A stretch of 64,000 nt of DNA from positions 1-64,000 of the forward strand of contig JBIIZD010000001.1 of the NCBI GenBank assembly GCA_044346445.1, given 5' to 3'. The stretch comes from CAISGS01 sp044346445 (GTDB lineage Bacteria; Pseudomonadota; Alphaproteobacteria; Caulobacterales; Caulobacteraceae). Of the stretch, positions 56,925 to 64,000 are shown piece after piece (positions within the stretch are counted from its first letter, which is position 1; every line of letters starts with the position of its first letter). The notes under the pieces are model-generated. The model saw only the letters and a program-made list of their open reading frames with translations. It did no database searches and was not told the origin of the DNA. A program made the position numbers and the translations under genes.

Positions 56925-58403
56925 ATGCAGGTGCAGCGCCTCGCCCCGGTCAAGACCTCGCTCTTGCCCAGCAACCACCCCTATTTGAACGGGGCCTGGA
57001 CGCCATTGCATGAAGAGGTCAATGCCACGGACCTTGACGTGATTTTCGGCACTATCCCGACCGATATTGACGGTATCTATATCCGCAACACCGAAAACCC
57101 CGTGCATCAGCCCCTGGGCCGTTATCATCCGTTTGACGGCGACGGCATGATCCATGCGATCAGTTTTAAAAACGGCAAGGCCGAATACCGCAACCGCTTT
57201 GTCCGTACGCGGGGCTTTGAAGCCGAGCAGGAGGCGGGCCAATCCCTTTGGGGGGGCCTGGCCGATCCGCCCAAGCTGGCGCTTAGGCCTGGATTTGGCG
57301 CGCAAGGCGCTTTGAAAGATACAGCCAGCACCGATGTGGTCGTGCATGGCGGCAAGATTATTGCCACCTTTTATCAGTGCGGCGAAGCCTATTGGCTTGA
57401 CCCAGAAACCCTGGACCAGGGCGGAACGGCCAATTGGGCACCGCTCGACGGCGTCTCGGCCCATGCCAAGGTCGATGAGGCTACAGGCGAGCTAATGTTC
57501 TTTAACTACTCAAAACATGCGCCCTATATGCATTATGGCGTGGTCGATAAGACCGGCAAGCGCGTGCATTATGTGCCCATTCCCCTGCCCGGCCCGCGCC
57601 TGCCGCACGATATGGCGTTCACGGAGCATTATTCGATCCTCAATGACCTGCCGGTGTTTTGGGATCAGGAACTGCTAAAGCGCGACATTCACGCGGTCCG
57701 CGCCCATGAGGGCCTGAAATCGCGCTTTGGCATTATTCCAAGGTTTGGTCAGCCGCAGGACATTCAATGGTTCGAGGCCGAGCCGACCTATGTGCTGCAC
57801 TGGCTCAATGCCTATGAGGACGGCGATGAGGTGGTGCTGGACGGCTATTTTCAGGAAAACCCGACGCCAGACCCTATGGCCGATGCTCCGCCGGGCTTTA
57901 GCCACATGATGGCCTATCTGGACGAACACAGTTTCCGCCCCAAACTGCACCGCTGGCGCTTCAACTTGAAGACGGGTCAGACCACAGAACAGCATCTGGA
58001 CGAGCGTATACTTGAATTTGGCATGTTCAATCAGCGCTATGCCGGTAAGCCCTATCGGTATGCCTATAGTACCAAGGCCAAGCCGGGCTGGTTCCTGTTC
58101 AATGGCTTTGTCAAACATGATCTTGAAACCGGACAATCCTGGACCCTAGATCTGCCAGACGGCGTCTATGCCAGCGAGGCCCCGTTTGTACCGCGCCTTG
58201 ATGCCAAGGCCGAGGATGACGGCTATCTGGTCAGCTTCCTGATCGACGAGAACCATGGCAGGTCTGAATGTGTCCTGATTGATGCCAAAGACATAGAGGC
58301 CGGCCCCGTGGTTCGCATTGCCTTGCCGCACAAGCTGTCCAGCGGCACCCACAGCGTCTGGGCCGATCGCGCATTTATTCAAAACGGTTGCCGAGGCGGC
58401 TGA
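56925..58403 (+). CDS. Carotenoid oxygenase family protein
   Basis: This is a 492-residue non-heme iron dioxygenase of the carotenoid/stilbene cleavage family, a seven-bladed propeller. The four iron-binding histidines can be placed as H180 (VSAHAKVD), H228 (RLPHDMAFTEHY), H292 (YVLHWLNAYEDGDEVVLDG) and H476 (SGTHSVW). The start IPTDIDGIYIRNTENPV and YHPFDGDGMIHAI are standard. GGAGATG lies upstream of the ATG. Substrate could be a carotenoid, apocarotenoid or lignin-type stilbene; members of this size in sphingomonads include lignostilbene dioxygenases. An NTF2-like gene follows after 2 bases, likely in the same operon. Confidence 0.9.
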   Translation: MQVQRLAPVKTSLLPSNHPYLNGAWTPLHEEVNATDLDVIFGTIPTDIDGIYIRNTENPVHQPLGRYHPFDGDGMIHAISFKNGKAEYRNRFVRTRGFEAEQEAGQSLWGGLADPPKLALRPGFGAQGALKDTASTDVVVHGGKIIATFYQCGEAYWLDPETLDQGGTANWAPLDGVSAHAKVDEATGELMFFNYSKHAPYMHYGVVDKTGKRVHYVPIPLPGPRLPHDMAFTEHYSILNDLPVFWDQELLKRDIHAVRAHEGLKSRFGIIPRFGQPQDIQWFEAEPTYVLHWLNAYEDGDEVVLDGYFQENPTPDPMADAPPGFSHMMAYLDEHSFRPKLHRWRFNLKTGQTTEQHLDERILEFGMFNQRYAGKPYRYAYSTKAKPGWFLFNGFVKHDLETGQSWTLDLPDGVYASEAPFVPRLDAKAEDDGYLVSFLIDENHGRSECVLIDAKDIEAGPVVRIALPHKLSSGTHSVWADRAFIQNGCRGG

Positions 58404-58405
58404 TC

Positions 58406-58828
58406 ATGGGCGCAAATCTGGATTGTTTACACAAGCTCATCACCGCCTGGCAGGCCAAGGATGTCGAGGGCGTACTGGCCTTTATGGCCGAGGACATTGT
58501 CTGGCACTATGCCGCCGGGGCCATGGCGCCAATCCGGGGCAAGTCCATGGCGCGCAAGCTTTTGCAGCGTTTTCAGGCCGATATGCACGCCATTGAGTGG
58601 CGCATTTTCGCCCATGCCGAGGATGGCGACCGCTTGTTTATCGAGGGCGTCGACGAGTATCGCACGACAGAGGGCCTGCGCATCGCCGCCCCCTATGCCG
58701 GGGTGCTGGAGTTTAAGGACGGTCTGATCACCGGCTGGCGCGACTATGTCGATATTGGCGTGATCGCCGAGCAAAAGGCCGGTGTGCCCCTATCAGCCCA
58801 GGTGCTGGACCTGATCAGCCAAGGCTAG
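58406..58828 (+). CDS. NTF2-like (SnoaL / limonene-epoxide-hydrolase fold) protein
   Basis: This is a 140-residue alpha+beta-barrel protein. Segments ITAWQAKDVEGVLAFMAEDIVWHYA, MAPIRGKSMARKLL, FIEGVDEYRTTEG, GVLEFKDGLITGWRDYVDI are typical of the SnoaL/LEH fold. The Arg-x-Asp of true limonene epoxide hydrolases is replaced (GVD instead of RVD), so epoxide hydrolysis is not assured. It begins 2 bases after the carotenoid oxygenase stop, so it may act on or bind the cleavage product; that is inference. Its stop overlaps the DUF1295 gene end by 4 bases in convergent orientation. Confidence 0.8.
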   Translation: MGANLDCLHKLITAWQAKDVEGVLAFMAEDIVWHYAAGAMAPIRGKSMARKLLQRFQADMHAIEWRIFAHAEDGDRLFIEGVDEYRTTEGLRIAAPYAGVLEFKDGLITGWRDYVDIGVIAEQKAGVPLSAQVLDLISQG

Positions 58829-59634
58829 TCCGCTTGCGCGGGCTTGGGTGGCCAAGGGAAAAACCCAGACGTGCGCCGGGCATAATCGGCATAGGCCGGG
58901 CGGGTCTTTTTCAAGCGGTACTCGACCGTCGGTATGCCGCTCCAGCGGGTCAGGGTAAAGACCAGATAGATCGGTCCGGCGACGGACAATAGGCCAATCG
59001 GCGTCTCTGCCGCGATCAGGAACAGGCCCCACCACACGCAGGCATCACCAAAATAATTGGGATGGCGGGTATAGCGCCAAAGCCCCTTATCCATCACCTG
59101 CCCCGCCGTGGCGGGGTTCTTTTTGAAACGTACCAATTGCCAATCGGCCAGGCTTTCAAAAGCAATCCCAAAAACCGAGACCCCAACCCCGATCCAGCCG
59201 AGCAGGCCAAGTGTGCCTGGGCCCCCTGAGATCTGGCCAAGCTGTACCGGCAGACAGACCAACCACAGCAGCGGCATTTGCAACAAGAACACCAGCCTGA
59301 AAGCGGCATAGCCATAGCCCCAGCCCTTGTCCTGCTTGGCCTTTTCCATCATCCGCACATAGCGCCTGTCTGGCCCATGGTCGCGCCAACGCCAAAGCAG
59401 ATACCCGCCAAGCCGCACGCCCCAAACCACACAGATCACCGTCAAGGCTAGGTGCCGCTCAGTACCCCCGCCGGTCTGGATATAGGTGGCAAGGGCCACA
59501 ACCCCCATGCCCAAGGCCCAAAGACTATCGACCGGGGTGCAGTCGCGCATGGCGACGCAGACACCCCAAAACAGCGCGAACAAGGCGGCAATAACCAGCG
59601 CATTAAACAGCATGATGAGTGCAAGATCGGCCAT
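58825..59634 (-). CDS. DUF1295 membrane protein (steroid 5-alpha-reductase-like)
   Basis: This is a 269-residue integral membrane protein with six or seven hydrophobic helices. The C-terminal half has the hallmark LWRYTRHPNYFGDACVWWGL (about residues 185-205) found in DUF1295 and related isoprenylcysteine-methyltransferase/steroid-reductase folds, followed by RWSGIPTVEYRLKKTRPAYADYAR. GGGGAAAA lies upstream of the ATG. Members are annotated as putative steroid or fatty-acid reductases without direct proof in bacteria. It follows the thiolase gene on the minus strand after 33 bases, so both are probably one unit. Confidence 0.85.
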   Translation of the reverse strand: MADLALIMLFNALVIAALFALFWGVCVAMRDCTPVDSLWALGMGVVALATYIQTGGGTERHLALTVICVVWGVRLGGYLLWRWRDHGPDRRYVRMMEKAKQDKGWGYGYAAFRLVFLLQMPLLWLVCLPVQLGQISGGPGTLGLLGWIGVGVSVFGIAFESLADWQLVRFKKNPATAGQVMDKGLWRYTRHPNYFGDACVWWGLFLIAAETPIGLLSVAGPIYLVFTLTRWSGIPTVEYRLKKTRPAYADYARRTSGFFPWPPKPAQAD

Positions 59635-59667
59635 AATTTTCCCCGCCTTAAAGTGCCTATTTGGTCC

Positions 59668-60888
59668 CTAGACCCCGACCACCAGGCTGACCGTGGTGGT
59701 GGTTGAACCGCCGATATTCAGGGTCTGGACCGTCTTGGCCCCCTCGACCTGATAGGCATCAGCCGTGCCCGTGACCTGTTTGAAGGCATCCAGCGTCATG
59801 CGCACGCCCGTAGCGCCCACAGGATGACCACAGCCAATCAAGCCGCCAGAGGGATTGATTGGCAGGCGCCCGCCCATGGCAATCGAGCCATCCTCAATCG
59901 CCTGCCAGGCCTTGCCCGGCTCGGTCAGGCCCAGATGTTCAATCGCCATATATTCTGTGGTGGTGAAACAGTCATGCGTCTCGACCGCATCAAGCTGTGC
60001 CAGATCGCTAACACCGGCCCGGGCGCGGGCATCGTCAATCGCGCGTTTAACCTGCGGGAAGATATAGGGCTGACCCTCGCTATTGCGCAGCTTGCGGTCA
60101 TAGCTGATCGGGGCCGACCGGTGGCCCCAGCCCTTGATCTGGGGCAGGCTTTCTAGCGCAATACCGCGCTTGGCTGCGTATTTTGCCGCGCGTTTGGCCG
60201 AGGCCAGAAACACCACCGCCGCGCCATCGGTCACCTGGCCGCAATCGTTTTTGCGGATCATGCCCTCGACCACCGGATTGGCCTGATCGTCCTTTGTAAA
60301 GCTCTTGTCATTAAAGGCCCAGTCGCGGGTCTGGGCATTGGGATTGCGCTTGCCATTGGCAAAATTGATCTCAGCAATCTGGGCCAGATGGTCATAGTTC
60401 AGGCCCCAGCGGCGTTCATATTCCTCGCCAAGATCGGAAAAGGCGCGCGGCCACAAAAACTTAGCGTCCTGGAACTCATGCCCGGCCCAGGCCGCCGAGC
60501 CGAGGTTTTCCGCCGCCTTTTGCCCGGGCACATTGCGCATCATCTCCAGCCCAACCACGCAGCTGAGGTCATAGCGCCCGGCCTCGATCTCGGCGCTGGC
60601 GGCCAATATGGCCACGCTGCCAGATGCACACGCCGCCTCATGCCGCGCTGTTGGAAGACCGTCAAAATCGGGGTGAACCAGGCCAAAAAATCCGCCGAGC
60701 AGGCCCTGGCCAGCAAACAGTTCACCAACAAAATTGCCAACATGGCCGCTGTCTATGTCCTTGGGCTCCAGGTCAACAGAGGCCAGCCCCTCGCCGACGA
60801 CCTGAGAAAATGCCCCGGCAAAATCAATGCCCTGCCGCGCCCAATTGGCGGAAAAATCGCTCTGCCATCCCCCAAGAATATAGACCAT
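59668..60888 (-). CDS. Thiolase (SCP2/acetyl-CoA acetyltransferase-like)
   Basis: This is a 406-residue thiolase-superfamily enzyme of the SCP2-thiolase subgroup. The nucleophilic Cys is C87 in HEAACASGSVA. The second site is VETHDCFTTTEY, and GGLIGCGHPVGATG carries the catalytic His and Cys near the C terminus. This group usually acts on branched or sterol-derived 3-ketoacyl-CoA or is coupled to lipid transfer, so biosynthetic acetoacetyl-CoA formation is less likely. ATG 60888 with GGGGCGGG upstream is chosen. It is upstream of DUF1295 in the same direction and divergent from the CsgG-like gene. Confidence 0.88.
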   Translation of the reverse strand: MVYILGGWQSDFSANWARQGIDFAGAFSQVVGEGLASVDLEPKDIDSGHVGNFVGELFAGQGLLGGFFGLVHPDFDGLPTARHEAACASGSVAILAASAEIEAGRYDLSCVVGLEMMRNVPGQKAAENLGSAAWAGHEFQDAKFLWPRAFSDLGEEYERRWGLNYDHLAQIAEINFANGKRNPNAQTRDWAFNDKSFTKDDQANPVVEGMIRKNDCGQVTDGAAVVFLASAKRAAKYAAKRGIALESLPQIKGWGHRSAPISYDRKLRNSEGQPYIFPQVKRAIDDARARAGVSDLAQLDAVETHDCFTTTEYMAIEHLGLTEPGKAWQAIEDGSIAMGGRLPINPSGGLIGCGHPVGATGVRMTLDAFKQVTGTADAYQVEGAKTVQTLNIGGSTTTTVSLVVGV

Positions 60889-61047
60889 ACCCGCCCCATT
60901 TTTGATCCGACCCAAGCCTTAAATTCCAGCTTGGCAGCGGCGTTTTAGCTTGCCAAACCTTAACCTTCCCACCCAGAATTGGCCCCAACACCTTGACAAG
61001 CCTAGGGTGACTGGGCCTAGAATAGCTAAAGATTGAAAGGGCAGAAT

Positions 61048-62001
61048 GTGAGATTTTTTATAACTGCGATCACTGCATCGGCGTTTGCAACAACTATTTG
61101 CGTTTCTAGCCCCTTATTGGCCGAAACCAAGGGTTCAAAAGTACAAAAACAACAACAAGACGCCGTTGTTGAGGTTCCGCGTTGTTCAAAAAAACTCGGC
61201 TCTGTGACGATTCTCAACGGTGACAATACCGAGTTTTGGGACGATGCCAAACTGGCACCGCCGCAAAAACTGCTTAAAGCGATTGTACTGAAATCCAATT
61301 GCTTCAGCGTTGTCGATCGCGGCATGGGCCTTGACGCCGCCGCTAAGGAGCGCAACCTGAACAATCAAGGCCTTGGCCTCCAGCGTGGCTCGAATATGGG
61401 TCAAAACCAGATCAAGGCTGCTGATTTTGTCCTTGTTGCCGAAGTCTCGTCTGCCAATTCCAATGTCAGTGGCAATGCCCTCGGGGCTGCGGTTGGCGGT
61501 GCGATTGGCGGAACACTTGGCTCCCTCATTGGCGGCATAAAAACCCAGAAGCTTGAGGCCACGACAGTCCTGTCCCTGACCAGTGTGCGGACCTCGGAAA
61601 CCGTGGCCTCCACCGAGGGTCATGCGGCCAAAAGCGATGTCTCGTTTGGGTTGGGCGGTAGTATTGGCTTTGGCGGCGCCGTCGGCGGCGGTTATGAAAA
61701 CACCGATATTGGCCGCATTGTCACCATCGCCTTTATCGATGCCTATACTCAAATGATCCGCGATATGGGCGGGCTATCCGATAGCATAAACGAGGCAGCG
61801 GCCCCCACCCGCAGCTTTCGTGTTCTGGCCCCAACCACCATGCGCGCTCGGCCCGACAGCGGCGCCAAGGTCATCCGCGCCCTGCCCGCCGGTATGCTGC
61901 TCTATCCCACCGGCAACAAGAACGGCGTATGGTGGGAGGTTCAGGATGATAATGACAATGGCGGCTGGGTCCTGAACGAAAAGCTAGAGGCCGCGCAATA
62001 G
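61048..62001 (+). CDS. Exported CsgG-like protein with SH3 domain
   Basis: This is a 317-residue protein with a Sec signal (FFITAITASAFATTICV to LLAETKG). Residues 35-240 resemble the CsgG/HfaB-type domain: VEVPRCSKKLGSVTIL, LLKAIVLKSNCFSVVDRG, IKAADFVLVAEVSS, an all-Gly/Ala hydrophobic stretch (NALGAAVGGAIGGTLGSLIGG), then TVLSLTSVRTSETVAS and IVTIAFIDAYTQMIRDMGG. Residues about 255-315 look like a bacterial SH3 domain (MRARPDSGAKVIRALPAG, WWEVQ, GGWVLNEKLE). GTG 61048 with AAAGGG 6 bases away is used. No lipobox is clear, unlike true CsgG. The next gene follows after 25 bases, probably one operon. Confidence 0.65.
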   Translation: MRFFITAITASAFATTICVSSPLLAETKGSKVQKQQQDAVVEVPRCSKKLGSVTILNGDNTEFWDDAKLAPPQKLLKAIVLKSNCFSVVDRGMGLDAAAKERNLNNQGLGLQRGSNMGQNQIKAADFVLVAEVSSANSNVSGNALGAAVGGAIGGTLGSLIGGIKTQKLEATTVLSLTSVRTSETVASTEGHAAKSDVSFGLGGSIGFGGAVGGGYENTDIGRIVTIAFIDAYTQMIRDMGGLSDSINEAAAPTRSFRVLAPTTMRARPDSGAKVIRALPAGMLLYPTGNKNGVWWEVQDDNDNGGWVLNEKLEAAQ

Positions 62002-62026
62002 GTTCCGATCAGAAAGGAGGAACACC

Positions 62027-63406
62027 ATGATCAGGCTAAGCCCTTATTCGGCCGCCCTGGCCTTGGTTGGTCTTTTGGTGTTCGGGGTTTGCAGGCCTGT
62101 CTATGCACAGGCGCAGACAAGCTCGGCCGCAAGTCTCCAAGCGGACTGCGATAGCGGCAAGCTCGAAGCTTGTGTCAAGGTCGGCTCTATCCTCTATGCC
62201 AAGGGCGAGGACCTGTTTGGCGCGCGCAAGGCTTACCAAACGGGCTGTGAGGGCAATCTTGCCGAGGCCTGTTTGAATCTGGGGGTCATGGTGGCCGCCG
62301 GCGATGGCGGGCGCGAAGATGACCGCTCGGCCAGAGGCATTTATGACAAGGCCTGTAGTCTGAACCTTGCCGCAGGCTGCTATAATGCCGCGCAATTGCA
62401 ATTGCGAGGCGAAGGCGGCGCGGTGGATATACGCGCGGCGAGACAAGGTTTCGATACGGCTTGCCAAAGCGGTCTTGCCCAAGCCTGCCGCGATCTGGGC
62501 CTGACCCTTAACCGCACCGATGCAGGCTTGCCAAGGCCCGAAGGCGCTTTATTGGCCTTTGCAAAAGCCTGTGATGGCGGCGAGCCCGAGGGATGCCTTT
62601 ATCTTGGTTTGATGCGCGAAGAGGGGCGCGGCGCGCCAGCCGACCCTGTTGCGGCGCGCAGGGCGTTTGAGGCTGCCTGTCAGGGCCGCTCCGGCGGCGG
62701 TTGTTACCAACTGGGCCATGCCCTAGAACTCGGCGAAAGCGGCCCTAAGGATTTGGTTGCAGCGCGAAAGGCCTATCAGTCGGGGTGCCAGGTCGATCAG
62801 GCCGATGCCTGTCTTGCGCTTGTGGCCCTTGTCCAGCAGGGCCAAGGCGGCGGCAAGGACGCCAAATTGGCCAGAACGCTGTTTCAGAAATATTGCGCTC
62901 CGGGCGAGTTGGCAGCCTGTGAGGATCTTGGCAAACGCTATTTTCCCGACCTGCTCAAGCTTAACGCGCCGCTGGGCGCAGATGGAGCGCCTGTCAATAT
63001 TATCTGGCCCAGCAAGGGCACTACCACGAGCCAGGAGGCGGAGCTTGGTCGGCTTTTGGACTATCTAATCGATATGGATTCGCGCTATTGGCTGATGCGT
63101 GGCTATATGGTGGGCAGCGTCTTTAATGTCGAAATTCTCAACGAATCCAAAGACAAATCGAGCGGCCTCGTCTTTGCCAATTTCTTTTATACCGATGGCA
63201 GCAGTGCATGGGTCAAGGCCAGAATCGGCAAGGGCGGCGTCTCCTGCCTTGAATTCGACGACTTGGCAGGCCAATGCCGACCGATTGGAGCCAATCCCGC
63301 CGTCGGCATGGCCATGATGGCCTTTGTCTCCGCCCTACTTGAACCGCCCTGCCAAGACTATGTGCGAGAAGGGCTGTTTTCGGACGAGATTGTGACCATC
63401 TGCTAG
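62027..63406 (+). CDS. Exported cysteine-paired Sel1-repeat protein
   Basis: This is a 459-residue protein with a signal peptide ending near VYAQAQ. Residues 38-315 hold eight Sel1-like helical repeats of about 36 residues, each with a C-x7-C pair (for example CDSGKLEAC, CEGNLAEAC, CQSGLAQAC, CAPGELAAC), the disulfide pattern of Helicobacter Hcp proteins. A distinct C-terminal domain of about 135 residues follows, with further Cys (SCLEFDDLAGQC, PPCQDYV, TIC). An excellent AAAGGAGG precedes the ATG. It must fold oxidatively in the periplasm. Its 25-base distance from the CsgG-like gene suggests a shared envelope function, not identified. Confidence 0.8.
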   Translation: MIRLSPYSAALALVGLLVFGVCRPVYAQAQTSSAASLQADCDSGKLEACVKVGSILYAKGEDLFGARKAYQTGCEGNLAEACLNLGVMVAAGDGGREDDRSARGIYDKACSLNLAAGCYNAAQLQLRGEGGAVDIRAARQGFDTACQSGLAQACRDLGLTLNRTDAGLPRPEGALLAFAKACDGGEPEGCLYLGLMREEGRGAPADPVAARRAFEAACQGRSGGGCYQLGHALELGESGPKDLVAARKAYQSGCQVDQADACLALVALVQQGQGGGKDAKLARTLFQKYCAPGELAACEDLGKRYFPDLLKLNAPLGADGAPVNIIWPSKGTTTSQEAELGRLLDYLIDMDSRYWLMRGYMVGSVFNVEILNESKDKSSGLVFANFFYTDGSSAWVKARIGKGGVSCLEFDDLAGQCRPIGANPAVGMAMMAFVSALLEPPCQDYVREGLFSDEIVTIC

Positions 63407-63412
63407 GCTGGC

Positions 63413-64000
63413 CTAGCCGCCGATCTTGTCCTGGGTCTTGGTGTCGAAATCGCTGGCCTCGTGACGCTCTTGCAACTGGCTGGCAGGGTCACCAAACGGG
63501 CGATTGACCATGCGGCCGCGCTTGACCGCCGGGCGCGCGCCAATCTCGTCGGTCCAGCGGATCAGGTTCTTATAGTCCTGCACCTGCAAAAACTCACCGC
63601 CTTCATACAATAGGCCCTTGGCCATGCCGCCATACCAGGGCCAGACCGCCATATCGGCAATCGTATAGTCATCACCGGCCAGGTATTTTCGGTTGGCCAA
63701 ATGCTTGTCCAACACGTCCAGCTGGCGCTTGACCTCCATGGCAAACCGATCGATCGCATATTCGATCTTGAACGGGGCATAGGCATAAAAATGGCCAAAG
63801 CCGCCGCCGAGATAGGGCGCGCTGCCCATTTGCCAAAACAGCCAGGACAGGCACTCGGCCCGAATCGCCGGATCGGTTGGCAAGAAGGCACCAAATTTCT
63901 CGGCCAGATGCATCAGTATGGCCCCGGACTCAAACACCCGGATCGGGGTCTTGCCGCTGTGATCCATCAGGGCGGGGATTTTCGAATTGGGATTGGCCGC
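63413..64000 (-). CDS. yghU: YghU-type glutathione S-transferase, C-terminal part (start outside window)
   Basis: The frame remains open to the right edge of the window and continues beyond it. At the edge it reads ANPNSKIPALMDHSGKTPIR, where NPNSKIPAL holds the cis-Pro of the thioredoxin fold, then VFESGAILMHLAEKFG. The helical domain has GFGHFYAYAPFKIEYAIDRF and KRQLDVLDKHLANRKYLAGD, and TIADMAVWPWYGG. This matches YghU-like nu-class GSTs that act as disulfide-bond reductases. About 184 residues plus 11 at the edge are visible; perhaps 80-90 N-terminal residues are missing. It is convergent with the Sel1 gene, 6 bases apart. Confidence 0.85.
   Translation of the reverse strand, partial: AANPNSKIPALMDHSGKTPIRVFESGAILMHLAEKFGAFLPTDPAIRAECLSWLFWQMGSAPYLGGGFGHFYAYAPFKIEYAIDRFAMEVKRQLDVLDKHLANRKYLAGDDYTIADMAVWPWYGGMAKGLLYEGGEFLQVQDYKNLIRWTDEIGARPAVKRGRMVNRPFGDPASQLQERHEASDFDTKTQDKIGG

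Noticed and set aside
1..64000. CRISPR array or cas genes
   Set aside because: No regularly spaced 25-40 bp direct repeats with unique spacers were seen, and no Cas-like protein is encoded. The 372-bp PAS units and RTX blocks are coding repeats.

Overview
The window is a 64 kb stretch of a high-GC alphaproteobacterial chromosome, most likely Caulobacterales or a close relative. The evidence is gene content and order: a gcrA cell-cycle regulator, a CtrA-type TTAA-N7-TTWA site in the gcrA promoter, CarD, a MucR/Ros-type regulator, an alphaproteobacterial RpoH, and the run dcd-like / metZ-apaG / hslO / argF-argD / gcrA. The species was not identified. Housekeeping genes fill most of the window. 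There is no phage, integron, CRISPR array or recognisable insertion sequence.

Region by region. 1-6.6 kb: xerD, a CoA-ester lyase, accA, cobT and a lipoprotein of the phytase-like esterase class. 6.6-11.4 kb: a REP-like palindrome pair, a nitronate monooxygenase-type flavoenzyme, a TonB siderophore receptor with a Fur-like site, and a cluster of small genes (one of only 44 codons) next to a cold-shock gene. 11.7-18.4 kb: tRNA-Arg(CCT), rpoH, carD, fdxA, an S4 protein overlapping a Suv3-like helicase, a DUF3108 protein and rpmB. 18.4-24.6 kb: two divergent, unusually long GST-fold proteins, then a Tat-exported sulfatase overlapping its formylglycine-generating enzyme. 24.7-28.8 kb: recR, dnaX, the SRP RNA gene ffs and a MATE pump. 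28.9-29.5 kb: a VapBC toxin-antitoxin pair. 29.5-37.3 kb: the dCTP deaminase/methionine/arginine block, an ABC-2 permease and gcrA. 37.3-39.8 kb: a soluble chemoreceptor with three near-identical PAS domains, and tRNA-Leu(CAA). 39.9-47.3 kb: MarR with a FAH-family hydrolase, YqaA, dsbB-coq7, a CYP153-type P450, rRNA-modification genes and cheW.

47.4-56.8 kb is the most accessory-looking part. It holds a MucR-family regulator under a 570-bp AT-rich island (24% GC over the 360 bases counted), an SDR, a DHA2 MFS pump, a SPINDLY/OGT-like glycosyltransferase, a DUF2236 oxygenase, and a 946-residue Ser/Thr-rich protein with cadherin-like and RTX repeats that looks like a type I secretion substrate. 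A glycosyltransferase beside a large secreted adhesin suggests a surface-glycoprotein module, with MucR as a possible silencer. 56.9-64 kb: a carotenoid cleavage oxygenase followed by an NTF2-like protein, a DUF1295 membrane enzyme, a thiolase, a CsgG-like SH3 protein followed by a cysteine-paired Sel1-repeat protein, and a YghU-type GST cut by the window edge.

Starts were moved inward from the longest reading frame wherever a Shine-Dalgarno sequence or family length favoured it. GTG or TTG starts are proposed for recR, argD, the chemoreceptor, one GST, the MFS pump, the DUF2236 protein, the adhesin and the CsgG-like protein. All family calls come from reading motifs by eye; no database search was run.
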